Origin: Brevibacillus migulae
Lineage (GTDB): Bacteria; Bacillota; Bacilli; Brevibacillales; Brevibacillaceae
Direction: 5' to 3'
Assembly: GCF_004521915.1 (NCBI RefSeq)
Contig: NZ_SDKD01000004.1
Location: forward strand, 124,001 to 188,000
Length of the DNA: 64,000 nucleotides
This document shows positions 25,097 through 33,828 of the stretch, in pieces (position 1 is the stretch's first letter; each line of letters begins with the position of its first letter). The notes below the pieces were generated by a model. It ran no database searches and was not told the DNA's origin. It worked only from the letters and a program-made list of their open reading frames with translations. The position numbers were made by a program, and so were the translations under genes.

Positions 25097-25990
25097 ATCA
25101 AAACGGCGATCACCACGCAAAGACCTTCGGCGCAAAAGCCGACGGGGCTAGCCGCACACACGATCATGCAGCGTTTTGGGGTGGGAGGATTGTATGCCTT
25201 TCTGGGCCTAGTCGCGATCATCCAAGTCCTCCCGCTGGTCTGGCTGCTGTTTTTTTCCCTGAAAAATAACCAGGAAGTGTTCAATCTGCCGCCGCTCGCA
25301 CTGCCCGCCGAACCAAAATGGGAGAATTACGCGAAGGTATGGACAGAGGGCAATATCAGCCAATACTTTTTCAACAGCGTCTGGATCACGGTGGTTTCCG
25401 TGGTGCTGACCATCCTGTTGGCCAGCTTCGTTACCTTTGCGATCACGCGGATGCATTGGAAGTTGAAAAAGTTCGTCCTCGGCCTGTTCATGGTCGGCTT
25501 GATGATCCCGGTCCACTCGACGCTGATTCCGTTGTTTCACATTTTTCTGAAGCTCCATCTGGTGGACAATCCGCTGGCGGTGATTCTATCGTTTACGGCC
25601 TTTAACCTGCCGTTGACCATCATGATTCTTCTCGGATTCTACTATTCTTTGCCGCGCGAAGTAGAGGAAGCGGCGATCATGGACGGCTGCTCGGTGCATC
25701 GGCTGTTTTTCCGCATCATTTTGCCGATGACGTCCCCCGCGATCGTGACGGCTTCGATCATCAATATGATCTACAACTGGAATGAGTTTGTGTTTGTGAA
25801 TACATTCATCAGCTCGGACGAATACAAGACGCTGACGGTCGGGATCCAAAATTTCATCGGCCAATATACGACCGACTGGGGAGCGATCGGCGCTACCTTG
25901 ATGATCAGCATCCTGCCGATTTTAGTCGCATTCTTTTTCTTGAGCAATCGCATCGTGGAGGGCATCACGTCCGGATCGGTAAAAGGGTGA
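25097..25990 (+). CDS. Sugar ABC transporter permease (MalG/UgpE type), predicted ATC start
   Basis: A CUT1 permease with six transmembrane segments and the EAA loop VEEAAIMDGCSVHRLFFRII. The frame opens after an in-frame TAG at 25079-25081. A strong GAAAGGAGGG (25081-25090) is followed after 6 nt by ATC (25097), which would give a 297-residue protein with a short cytoplasmic N-tail. The only in-frame ATG near the N-terminus (25166) has no ribosome binding site. I therefore predict a non-canonical ATC start, unless the base is a sequencing error for ATG. A conservative annotation would start at 25166. Confidence 0.85.
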   Translation: MKTAITTQRPSAQKPTGLAAHTIMQRFGVGGLYAFLGLVAIIQVLPLVWLLFFSLKNNQEVFNLPPLALPAEPKWENYAKVWTEGNISQYFFNSVWITVVSVVLTILLASFVTFAITRMHWKLKKFVLGLFMVGLMIPVHSTLIPLFHIFLKLHLVDNPLAVILSFTAFNLPLTIMILLGFYYSLPREVEEAAIMDGCSVHRLFFRIILPMTSPAIVTASIINMIYNWNEFVFVNTFISSDEYKTLTVGIQNFIGQYTTDWGAIGATLMISILPILVAFFFLSNRIVEGITSGSVKG

Positions 25991-26018
25991 ACATTCATCC
26001 AATCATGGAGGGGAGTCT

Positions 26019-28139
26019 ATGTTGAAAAATCAATTTTTCAATGCTCATCACTCGCCAATTGGGGCCTTTTCCAGCTTTACGCTCGGCTTTCCCGGCAGCG
26101 GGGGCGGGCTAGATCTGGAGCTGGGGCGCTCGCCCAAGCAAAATGTGTACATCGGCGTGGAGTCGCTGGAGCAGGAAGGCATGTATCAGGCGCTGCCCTT
26201 TTTCGCCTTTGCGGATGACGAAAGCAAGCGTTACGACATCGAAAATCCCGACCCGGAGCCAAACAAGCCGAAGATCATCCTGCCCTTTTCGCAGGACGAG
26301 GTGACCCGAGATTTTCAACTGGGCACCGATACATGGAGAGCGGGGGATTTGACGTTTACGTTGTATACGCAGGTCCATCCCGTGCCAGACCCGGCCGTTG
26401 CTAGCGAGGAAGAAATGAAGCTGACCTTGCTTCCGGCTGTGCTGGCCGAGCTGACCATCGACAATACGCATGGGAACAGGAGCCGTCGGGCGTTTTTCGG
26501 CTACCAAGGCAGCGATCCGTACAGCTCGATGCGCCGATTGGACGATACGTGCGACGGGATAGCTGGCGTCGGGCAAGGCCGGCTGACGGCCATTGCTTCA
26601 TCCGATCCCGAAGTCAGGTCTGCGCTGCATTTCAGCCTGGAAAACATATTGACCACACCGCTGGAGGAAAACTGGACGTTTGGTCTGGGGCCGCTGGGGG
26701 CGCTGATCATGGATGTGCCTGCGGGCGAAAAGCGGAGCTATCGGTTTGCCGTATGTTTTTATCGCGGGGGCATTGTGACGGCTGGACTGGACGCATCGTA
26801 TTACTATACCCGGTACTTTCCGAATATTGAGGCGGTTGCGTCCTATGCGCTGGAGCAATCCGCTACCTTCCTCGCACGATCGGAACAGGCAAACGGCATG
26901 ATTCGGGATGCCGAGCTGTCTGAGGACCAGAAATTCATGATGGCGCATGCGATTCGCAGCTATTATGGCTCGACCCAGCTGCTGGATGTCGATGGAGCGC
27001 CGTTTTGGGTGGTCAACGAGGGTGAATACCGGATGATGAACACGTTTGACCTGACGGTGGATCAGCTCTTTTTCGAACTAAAAATGAACCCGTGGACAGT
27101 CAAAAATGAGCTGGACATGTTTGTGCAGCGGTTCAGCTATGAGGACCGCGTGCGCTTTCCGGGCGATGACCAGGAATATCCGGGCGGCATCAGCTTCACG
27201 CATGACATGGGCGTCGCGAATACGATTTCCCGCCCGCAGTATTCCTCCTATGAGCTATATGGGCTGGACGGATGCTTCTCGCATATGACGCATGAGCAGC
27301 TCGTCAACTGGGTGCTGTGTGCAGCGGTTTACGTGGAACAGACCGGCGATCGCGAGTGGCTGCAGGAGAACCTCGGTGTGCTTGAGCGCTGCTTGGAGAG
27401 CATGCTGAACCGGGATCATCCCGACCCTGCGCAGCGCAATGGCATCATGGGTCTCGACTCCACCCGCGTGATGGGTGGTGCGGAAATCACCACCTATGAC
27501 AGTCTCGACGTATCCCTCGGGCAAGCGAGAAACAATATTTATCTGGCCGGAAAGTGCTGGGCTGCCTACCTTGCGCTGGAGAAGCTGTTTGCGGAAAACG
27601 GCAAGCCAGAGTTGGCCGAGACGGCAGGGGGGCAAGCGGAAAAATGCGCGCAAACCATTACGAGTCATATGACACCGGACGGCTATATTCCGGCCGTCAT
27701 CGGCGAAAACAACGATTCCAAGATCATTCCGGCGATCGAAGGGCTGATTTTTCCGTATTACACGAATTGCCGCGATGCGCTTGTTCGCAATGGCCGCTTT
27801 GGCGCGTACATCCAGGCGTTGGAAACGCATTTGCGGACAGTATTGACGGAGGGTGTCTGCTTGTTTGCGGACGGCGGGTGGAAAATATCTTCTACCAGCA
27901 ACAACTCCTGGCTGAGTAAGATCTATCTCTGCCAGTTTATCGCCCGACAGATTCTCGGCTGGAAATGGGATGAACAAGGGCAAAAGGCAGACGCCGCGCA
28001 TGTTGCCTGGCTGACCCATCCGACCTTATCCATTTGGAGCTGGAGCGATCAGATCATTGCCGGGGAGATTTCCGGCAGCAAGTACTATCCGCGTGGGGTT
28101 ACCAGTATCTTGTGGCTGGAGGAAACCGGCGTACAGTAA
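26019..28139 (+). CDS. Beta-xylosidase, glycoside hydrolase family 52
   Basis: A 706-residue GH52 enzyme, close in sequence to Geobacillus stearothermophilus XynB (family opening LFFNAHHSPVGAF; here QFFNAHHSPIGAF). It removes xylose from the non-reducing end of xylo-oligosaccharides with retention of configuration. By alignment to the Geobacillus residues E335 and D495, the nucleophile is E334 (VNEGEYRMMNTFDL) and the acid/base is D494 (ITTYDSLD). There is no signal peptide, so it acts in the cytoplasm on imported oligosaccharides and hands xylose to XylAB. It is last in the importer operon, with GGAGGGGAG before the ATG and a terminator after. Confidence 0.95.
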   Translation: MLKNQFFNAHHSPIGAFSSFTLGFPGSGGGLDLELGRSPKQNVYIGVESLEQEGMYQALPFFAFADDESKRYDIENPDPEPNKPKIILPFSQDEVTRDFQLGTDTWRAGDLTFTLYTQVHPVPDPAVASEEEMKLTLLPAVLAELTIDNTHGNRSRRAFFGYQGSDPYSSMRRLDDTCDGIAGVGQGRLTAIASSDPEVRSALHFSLENILTTPLEENWTFGLGPLGALIMDVPAGEKRSYRFAVCFYRGGIVTAGLDASYYYTRYFPNIEAVASYALEQSATFLARSEQANGMIRDAELSEDQKFMMAHAIRSYYGSTQLLDVDGAPFWVVNEGEYRMMNTFDLTVDQLFFELKMNPWTVKNELDMFVQRFSYEDRVRFPGDDQEYPGGISFTHDMGVANTISRPQYSSYELYGLDGCFSHMTHEQLVNWVLCAAVYVEQTGDREWLQENLGVLERCLESMLNRDHPDPAQRNGIMGLDSTRVMGGAEITTYDSLDVSLGQARNNIYLAGKCWAAYLALEKLFAENGKPELAETAGGQAEKCAQTITSHMTPDGYIPAVIGENNDSKIIPAIEGLIFPYYTNCRDALVRNGRFGAYIQALETHLRTVLTEGVCLFADGGWKISSTSNNSWLSKIYLCQFIARQILGWKWDEQGQKADAAHVAWLTHPTLSIWSWSDQIIAGEISGSKYYPRGVTSILWLEETGVQ

Positions 28140-28144
28140 AAGCG

Positions 28145-28177
28145 AAAGGCCTTCTGCAGAAGAGCAGAGGGCCTTTT
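28145..28177 (+). terminator. Rho-independent terminator of the xylo-oligosaccharide operon
   Basis: AAAGGCCTTCTGC pairs with GCAGAGGGCCTTT, followed by TTTT. Confidence 0.8.
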
Positions 28178-28195
28178 CAACTGTCAATGCAAAGA

Positions 28196-28957
28196 TTATC
28201 CCCGGTACCCCAATTGACGGGAGATCGACAGGGACGTTTCCCGCATCTTGCCGATCAGTTCATCATGGACGCGTTCCATCGTGATCCGGTTGCTGGGACC
28301 GGATGTGCTGAAGCTGGCGATCACCTTGCCTTGGTAATCGAAAATAGGTGCGGCGATGCAGCGGATGTCTTCTTCATTTTCGATATTGTCCAGCGCGTAG
28401 CCTTGTTTTTTGACGGCTTCCACTTCTTCGGCAAGCGCTTCTTTGCTGGTAATCGTTTTGGGGGTTTTCGCGACGAACTCGATTTGCGATACCACGTTTT
28501 CATAGGTCTCGGGATTCATGCCGGACAGCAGGATTTTTCCGACGCCCGTACAATACATTGGGGCGCGGCTGCCGATCCGCGAATACATGCGGATGGTCTG
28601 ATTGCTTTCGATTTTATCGATATACATCACTTCGCCGTTGTCCTCGATGCACAGATGCACGGTCTCGTTAACATCCTGCGCCAATTTTTCGAGAAAAGGC
28701 TTGGCGATCCGGATCACATCGAGGCTGTTCAAAATGTGCCGGGACAAATAAAGCAGCTGCAAGCCAAGCTTGTATTTCTCGGTTTCCTCATCCTTGACGA
28801 CGTAGTTCATCGCCAGAAGAGTGGCCAACAGCCGGTGTGTCGTGCTTTTCGATAAGCCTACCTGTTCGGATAGGCGGGTAATCTGAATGCCGTCCGGGTA
28901 TTCGGAAAGGACATTTAAAAGCGTAAGTGCTCGTTCCAAGGATTGGACATTTGACAT
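28196..28957 (-). CDS. IclR-family transcriptional regulator (KdgR-like)
   Basis: A 253-residue regulator with an N-terminal winged HTH (ITRLSEQVGLSKSTTHRLL) and a C-terminal IclR effector domain (MYSRIGSRAPMYCTGVGKILL, IAAPIFDYQGKVIASFSTSGP). Family members bind sugar acids or aromatic acids. It is divergent from a KduD-like dehydrogenase gene, a pairing typical of KdgR and 2-keto-3-deoxygluconate metabolism, so it probably represses that gene. AAAGGGG precedes the ATG on the minus strand. Confidence 0.88.
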   Translation of the reverse strand: MSNVQSLERALTLLNVLSEYPDGIQITRLSEQVGLSKSTTHRLLATLLAMNYVVKDEETEKYKLGLQLLYLSRHILNSLDVIRIAKPFLEKLAQDVNETVHLCIEDNGEVMYIDKIESNQTIRMYSRIGSRAPMYCTGVGKILLSGMNPETYENVVSQIEFVAKTPKTITSKEALAEEVEAVKKQGYALDNIENEEDIRCIAAPIFDYQGKVIASFSTSGPSNRITMERVHDELIGKMRETSLSISRQLGYRG

Positions 28958-29105
28958 AACGTTCCCCTTTGAGTCGCATCATCTATTTTTCGGTGAAAGC
29001 TTGACGCTCGAATTTTGAAATGCTGTTCCATTTTATCTTATTTCAACTGTTCTCCTTTGTAAACTAAGGGGCAATGCATAAAAACAGGCAGCCGCTGTTG
29101 GTATA

Positions 29106-29167
29106 TTGAAAAAAATTGGATAACAGGTATAATATAATAAATGGAACGTTGTTCTACAATACGGAAC
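29106..29167 (+). promoter_or_regulatory. Promoter and candidate IclR operator before the KduD-like gene
   Basis: TTGAAA (29106) and TATAAT (29128-29133) are spaced 16 bp. Just downstream, alternating GAAC/GTTC half-sites (29144-29147, 29151-29154, 29164-29167) include GTTC-N9-GAAC, a palindrome that fits an IclR dimer site. The rest of the 395-nt gap 28958-29352 shows little beyond the cre-like site at 29246. Confidence 0.55.
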
Positions 29168-29245
29168 TTCATTTGCCCGATATGGAAGCTTCGAAGCATC
29201 CTCCCAATCATGGATCGGATGATGATGGGAGGAGACACGCCAGTT

Positions 29246-29260
29246 GCGAAAGCGCTCACA
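29246..29260 (+). promoter_or_regulatory. Candidate cre site (CcpA)
   Basis: GCGAAAGCGCTCACA matches 13 of 15 cre consensus positions in the leader of the KduD-like gene. Confidence 0.4.
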
Positions 29261-29352
29261 TTGCAAGACTGGCACAGGAGAAGCGCCATGTTTGATCAGA
29301 AGTGTTGGTAATGGATGGCTGGGCAGATCACACGATTCGGGGAGGAAAAAAG

Positions 29353-30117
29353 ATGGCAGGATATCTGGATTTGTTTTCATTGCAAGGAAAAACGGCATTG
29401 GTAACGGGAGCTCGTACAGGGATTGGGCAAGCGATATCTTTCGGCTTGGCTGCAGCGGGGGCGCATGTGCTGCTCTTGGGACACCGGGATAATCTCGATG
29501 AGACCAAAGCAAAGATCGAAGAAGTCGGCGGCAGCTATGAAACGGTGCTGATTGATTTGAGCGAGATCAAGCAAATACGGGAAAAGCTGCAGCCGGTGCT
29601 GGAGAAGCATCAGATCGATATCCTGGTGAACAACGCAGGCGTGATCTACCGCGAGCCGGCTGTTGATTACAATGAGCAGGAGTGGATGCGCGTCATCGAT
29701 GTGAACCTGCACTCCGTATTTATCCTGTCCCAGGAAATCGGGAAAGGGATGGTTGAGCGCGGCTCCGGAAAAATCATCAACATCGCGTCCTTGCTGTCCT
29801 TCCAGGGAGGAGTCTTTGTCCCGGCTTATACGGCAAGTAAGCATGCGGTAGCCGGTTTGACCAAATCGCTGGCCAACGAATGGGCTGGAAAAGGCGTGCA
29901 AGTGAATGCGATCGCTCCAGGCTACATTGAAACGAATAATACGGAAGCGATCCGCAATGATGAGAACCGCAGCAAATCCATTCTGGAAAGAATCCCGGCA
30001 GGTCGCTGGGGACGCCCGGAGGATCTGGCCGGAGCGGCAGTATTCCTGGCTTCCCCTGCGTCCGATTATGTCAGCGGCCACGTGCTGGTCGTGGACGGCG
30101 GCTGGATGGGGCGATAA
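29353..30117 (+). CDS. kduD: Short-chain dehydrogenase, KduD-like (2-deoxy-D-gluconate 3-dehydrogenase / 5-keto-4-deoxyuronate branch)
   Basis: A 254-residue classical SDR. It has the NAD(P) loop TGARTGIGQAIS, the structural NNAG motif (LVNNAGVIYREP), catalytic Ser in the NIASLLSFQGG segment, the YxxxK motif (YTASK) and a C-terminal VSGHVLVVDGGW. The opening YLDLFSLQGKTALVTG resembles KduD of pectin and uronate breakdown. The ATG at 29353 follows GGAGGAAA; the earlier TTG at 29302 lacks a site. It sits alone next to an IclR regulator; no kduI or kdgK is linked, so the substrate is inferred. Confidence 0.82.
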   Translation: MAGYLDLFSLQGKTALVTGARTGIGQAISFGLAAAGAHVLLLGHRDNLDETKAKIEEVGGSYETVLIDLSEIKQIREKLQPVLEKHQIDILVNNAGVIYREPAVDYNEQEWMRVIDVNLHSVFILSQEIGKGMVERGSGKIINIASLLSFQGGVFVPAYTASKHAVAGLTKSLANEWAGKGVQVNAIAPGYIETNNTEAIRNDENRSKSILERIPAGRWGRPEDLAGAAVFLASPASDYVSGHVLVVDGGWMGR

Positions 30118-30126
30118 ACGAAAAAA

Positions 30127-30162
30127 GAGAGGTATCCGCGGCTTAGACGGATACCTCTTTTT
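30127..30162 (+). terminator. Rho-independent terminator of the KduD-like gene
   Basis: AGAGGTATCCG pairs with CGGATACCTCT around a 9-nt loop, followed by TTTTT. Confidence 0.9.
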
Positions 30163-30240
30163 GGTCGATAAGAATTTATAAAATTCCCATCGACATAAGA
30201 AAAACTAAGCTCCGCCTTTTGCGTAGCCAAGTTTTTCTAA
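30161..30240 (+). repeat. Terminator-linked hairpin repeat, copy B (long)
   Basis: GTCGAT (30164-30169) pairs with ATCGAC (30189-30194), with an inner GAATTT/AAATTC stem. After ATAAG a second conserved block follows (ACTAAG, CTCCGCC, AGCCAAGTTTTTCTAA). It lies between the kduD terminator and the 3' end of the catalase gene. Confidence 0.7.
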
Positions 30241-30254
30241 CTGTTTGGTGAAGA

Positions 30255-31709
30255 TTAAGCGTTTTGCGGCACTGGCAAGCCAAGGCCTTCTGCGATGCGT
30301 GTTCCGTACTCAGGGTCTGCTTTGTAGAAGTGTCCGATTTGACGGAGCTTGATCTCATCGGATTCAACCGGTTTCATCGCGTTCACGATGTTTTGCACCA
30401 GACGAGTGCGCTCATCCGGAGTCATCAGGCGGTACAGATCGCCCGCTTGCGTATAGTGGTCATCGTGGTCATACGCCACGTTTTCAGCAAGACCGTATAC
30501 CGGATAGGGAGTCGTTTTGTGCTCAGGCGCTTCTTTTGGTCCGCCGAAGCTGTTTGGTTCATAGTACACGGAACCGCCGCCATTGTTGTCAGGACGCATA
30601 AAGCCATCGCGTTGGTACGTGTTCACTTCGGATTTTGGACGGTTGATCGGCAGCGCATTGTGGTTCGCGCCGACACGGTAACGGTGTGCGTCGGAGTAAG
30701 CGAACAGACGGCCTTGCAGCATTTTGTCCGGAGATGCTTCGATACCAGGCACGAAGTTTCCAGGAGAGAATGTTGCTTGCTCTACCTCAGCAAAGTAGTT
30801 CTCCGGGTTTTTGTTCAATACCATGCGGCCGACTTCGATCAATGGGTAATCCTTTTGCGACCATACTTTGGTTACATCGAATGGATCGAAACGGTATGTG
30901 TTGGCATCTTCCAAAGGCATGATTTGCACATACAGTGTCCAGGATGGGAAGTCGCCTTTTTCAATCGCGTTGAACAGATCTTCTGTATGGTAGTCAGGAT
31001 TTTCACCAGCCAGCTTCGCAGCCAGTTCCACATCCAGGTTTTTGATGCCTTGATTGGTTTTGAAGTGGTATTTCACCCAGACGCCTTGGCCTTCCGCATT
31101 CACCCATTTGAAGGTATGGCTGCCGAAACCGTGCATATGACGGTATGTAGCCGGAATACCGCGGTCAGACATCAGAATGGTGACCTGATGCAGAGACTCA
31201 GGAGACAAGGACCAGAAATCCCATACCGCATTCGGGTTTTTCAGGTGCGTTTGCGGATGGCGTTTTTGCGTATGGATGAAGTCAGGGAACTTGATCGCGT
31301 CGCGGATGAAGAACACAGGGGTGTTGTTTCCAACCAGATCGTAGTTTCCTTCTTCGGTATAGAATTTCACAGCAAAACCGCGTGGGTCGCGTACGGTATC
31401 AGCAGAACCGAGCTCACCGGCAACGGTGGAGAAGCGGATGAACATCGGCGTGCGCTTGCCCACTTCGGAAAGGAAGGCAGCTTTGGTGTATTTGGAAACA
31501 TCGTTGGTTACTTCGAAATATCCGTGCGCACCTGCACCTTTCGCGTGAACCACACGCTCTGGAACGCGCTCGCGGTTGAAGTGTGCCAATTTTTCCAATA
31601 GATGGACATCTTGAATCAGAGTTGGGCCGCGCATCCCTGCGGTCATGGAGTTTTGATTATCGCCGACAGGAGCTCCCCAGCTGGTCGTCAGTTTTTTGTC
31701 GTTGCTCAT
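30255..31709 (-). CDS. katA: Monofunctional heme catalase
   Basis: A 484-residue small-subunit (clade 3) catalase that breaks down hydrogen peroxide in the cytoplasm. The active-site His lies in [14 protein letters not shown], the distal Asn region is [14 protein letters not shown], and the heme-ligand Tyr motif is [14 protein letters not shown]. The ATG at 31709 is preceded by GAGGTGATT on the minus strand; the longer start at 31721 has no site. A PerR-type box in the promoter predicts induction by peroxide. Confidence 0.97.
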   Translation of the reverse strand: MSNDKKLTTSWGAPVGDNQNSMTAGMRGPTLIQDVHLLEKLAHFNRERVPERVVHAKGAGAHGYFEVTNDVSKYTKAAFLSEVGKRTPMFIRFSTVAGELGSADTVRDPRGFAVKFYTEEGNYDLVGNNTPVFFIRDAIKFPDFIHTQKRHPQTHLKNPNAVWDFWSLSPESLHQVTILMSDRGIPATYRHMHGFGSHTFKWVNAEGQGVWVKYHFKTNQGIKNLDVELAAKLAGENPDYHTEDLFNAIEKGDFPSWTLYVQIMPLEDANTYRFDPFDVTKVWSQKDYPLIEVGRMVLNKNPENYFAEVEQATFSPGNFVPGIEASPDKMLQGRLFAYSDAHRYRVGANHNALPINRPKSEVNTYQRDGFMRPDNNGGGSVYYEPNSFGGPKEAPEHKTTPYPVYGLAENVAYDHDDHYTQAGDLYRLMTPDERTRLVQNIVNAMKPVESDEIKLRQIGHFYKADPEYGTRIAEGLGLPVPQNA

Positions 31710-31784
31710 TACAGAAATCACCTCATAATCAAGTTTAGGTACAGCATAAAGAATAAGACTTCTTATTAAAAAATTACTCTCTAT

Positions 31785-31799
31785 TAATAATTATTCTAA
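31785..31799 (-). promoter_or_regulatory. PerR box of katA
   Basis: TAATAATTATTCTAA matches the PerR consensus TTATAATNATTATAA at 12 of 14 defined positions, read on +. On the minus strand it overlaps a TAGAAT -10 that lies 17 bp from TTTACT. Nearby, GAATAAGACTTCTTATT (31751-31767) is a second, weaker palindrome. Confidence 0.7.
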
Positions 31800-31909
31800 T
31801 AGATTTCCGCCTAGAAGTAAAGTTGAAAACATTTTTCTGTTCCAAAATCAAAATTCCGATTCGCATGTAGTGACACGAAACCGATGTCTCTGCCCTTACT
31901 GGGAACAAT

Positions 31910-32032
31910 ATGTCACCCATATATTCTAAGCAGGAGCTGCAGAAAAAAGAACGAGCCAAAGCGCGGCACCGTCCACTCTTTTCGAGCTGGCAGCAGCACT
32001 TTTTGAGAAGCTTTCCCACATCCCCCTCGTGA
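31910..32032 (+). CDS. Possible 40-residue leader ORF before the ABC exporter (doubtful)
   Basis: An open frame of 40 codons, rich in Lys/Arg/Gln and ending SFPTSPS, fills part of the 390-nt gap between katA and the ABC exporter. No good ribosome binding site precedes its ATG, so it may be chance. It is noted because the related B. subtilis bmrCD operon is preceded by the translated leader bmrB, which controls attenuation. No clear terminator hairpin is seen here, and the rest of the gap shows only the katA control region. Confidence 0.15.
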   Translation: MSPIYSKQELQKKERAKARHRPLFSSWQQHFLRSFPTSPS

Positions 32033-32099
32033 CATTTCGGACTTCTAGGAGTATGTTTTCTATAGAAATGGATGGTGTTCCATCAGGAGAGGTGAATGC

Positions 32100-33827
32100 A
32101 TGCGGTTTTTGCAACCATATGTAAAAAAGTACGGGCTGCCTTTCTGTGCATCCCTGTTTTTTCTGACGCTTGAAGCGATCTGTGACCTGCTTCAGCCTAC
32201 GATCATGTCAAAAATCGTGGATGTCGGCGTAGCGGGAAATGATCTTGGTTATGTATTGCGCATGGGCGGGCTGATGCTTTTGATCACGGGCGTTGGCGCT
32301 GCGGTTGCGTCGACACGCAACCTGATTTCGAGCAGGGTGTCGCAAAGCTTCGGGGCCGAGCTGCGATCTGATCTGTTCCGCAAAATTCAGTCGCTGCCGA
32401 TCGGGAATCTCGATCGGTTTGACAGAGCCTCGCTCGTCACTCGATTAACGTATGATGTCAACCAGGTGCAGATATTTGTGAACGGCTTGATGCGCATTTT
32501 CGTCAAGGCGCCGTTGATATGTATCGGCGGTCTGATCATGGCGACGCATCTGAATGCCGAGCTGTCTATTGTACTTGCGGTGGTCGTGCCGATTGTCGGG
32601 CTGTTCATCTTTTTAAATATGAAGATCGGCCTCCCTTTCTTCCAGCGGGTGCAAAAGGCGCTGGATCGGGTGAATGGAGTCATGCGGGAATATTTATCGG
32701 GTGTGCGGGTCGTCAAGGCGTTCAATCGCTTTGATTTTGAGGTGGAAAAGTTCGGCAGGGCGAATGAGGAGCTGCGAGAAGCATCGACTTCAGCGGCACG
32801 TCTCATGTCTGTCTTTAGTCCAGCGGTCATGCTTTCTGTCAATTTTGGCATTGTGGCGGTACTCTGGCTGGGCAGTATCGGCGCTCAACAGGGCACGATA
32901 CCGGTCGGCCACATTATCGCGTTCACCAACTACATGACGCAAATCTTGTTTTCCTTGATGATGATTTCCATGGTGTTCAACATGTTTGTCCGGGCAAAAG
33001 CTTCCGCTGGACGAATCGGCGAGGTGTTTGCGGAGGAAAACATGATGACCTGGAAGGAGGCGGAGGAAAAATCGCCGCTTCAGCTTGGCGAGATCGAATT
33101 CGATCAGGTGACGTTTTCTTATGAAGGAACAGCGGGTCAACCGGTGCTAAAAGACGTCTCCTTTACATGCAGGCCAGGGGAAACGATCGGGATCATCGGC
33201 TCTACCGGTGCGGGGAAGAGCACGCTGGTGCAATTGCTTGCCCGTTTTTACGATGTCACATCCGGCTCCATCCGGATCAATGGAGAGGATATCCGCGAGA
33301 TCGATCCAAAGCGGCTGCGGGAAAAAATCGCCATCGTGCCGCAAAAGACCATGCTCTTTACGGGTACGGTCCTGGAGAACATCCGCTGGGGAAAGGAAAC
33401 GGCAACGATGGAGGAAGTCGAGCAGGCCGCGAAGATTGCCCAGGCGCATGATTTTCTCCAAGCCACGCCGGATGGCTATCTGGCCAGAGTCGGGCAAGGG
33501 GGCATCAATTTTTCCGGCGGGCAAAAGCAGCGCCTCTCGATTGCGAGAGCGTTGGTGCGCCAGCCGGATATCCTCATCCTGGACGACAGCACGAGCGCAG
33601 TCGATACCGCCACGGAGGCCAAAATCAAAGAAGCGCTTCGCACATACGCGCAGGATTTGACCTGCTTGCTGATCGCCCAGCGAATCACCTCCGTGATGGA
33701 TGCCGATCAGATCGTCGTCCTGGACAACGGGGAGCTGGTCGGCATCGGGACGCATGAGCAGCTCCTGGCCACATGCAAGGTGTATCAGGAGATTTACCAC
33801 TCCCAAATGGGCAGGGAGGTGCAGTAA
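32100..33827 (+). CDS. Heterodimeric ABC exporter subunit with degenerate catalytic site (YheI/BmrC-like)
   Basis: A 575-residue half-transporter with an exporter-type six-helix domain (residues 1-310) and an ATPase domain (Walker A GSTGAGKST, signature NFSGGQKQR). The catalytic Glu after Walker B is replaced by Asp (LILDDSTS) and the H-loop His by Gln (LIAQRIT), so its own site is predicted to bind but poorly hydrolyse ATP. It pairs with the next gene, whose start is 2 nt after this stop. Family members export drugs, often in response to ribosome-targeting antibiotics. GGAGAGGTG precedes the ATG. Confidence 0.9.
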   Translation: MRFLQPYVKKYGLPFCASLFFLTLEAICDLLQPTIMSKIVDVGVAGNDLGYVLRMGGLMLLITGVGAAVASTRNLISSRVSQSFGAELRSDLFRKIQSLPIGNLDRFDRASLVTRLTYDVNQVQIFVNGLMRIFVKAPLICIGGLIMATHLNAELSIVLAVVVPIVGLFIFLNMKIGLPFFQRVQKALDRVNGVMREYLSGVRVVKAFNRFDFEVEKFGRANEELREASTSAARLMSVFSPAVMLSVNFGIVAVLWLGSIGAQQGTIPVGHIIAFTNYMTQILFSLMMISMVFNMFVRAKASAGRIGEVFAEENMMTWKEAEEKSPLQLGEIEFDQVTFSYEGTAGQPVLKDVSFTCRPGETIGIIGSTGAGKSTLVQLLARFYDVTSGSIRINGEDIREIDPKRLREKIAIVPQKTMLFTGTVLENIRWGKETATMEEVEQAAKIAQAHDFLQATPDGYLARVGQGGINFSGGQKQRLSIARALVRQPDILILDDSTSAVDTATEAKIKEALRTYAQDLTCLLIAQRITSVMDADQIVVLDNGELVGIGTHEQLLATCKVYQEIYHSQMGREVQ

Positions 33828-33828
33828 C

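Noticed and set aside
30264..31601. 445-codon open frame on + across the catalase gene
   Set aside because: It is antisense to a clear katA, has no recognisable domain and no ribosome binding site; it arises from codon bias of katA.
32068..32124. Short out-of-frame ORF overlapping the start of the ABC exporter gene
   Set aside because: Only 18 codons, no ribosome binding site, and it overlaps the exporter start without a stop-start arrangement typical of coupling.
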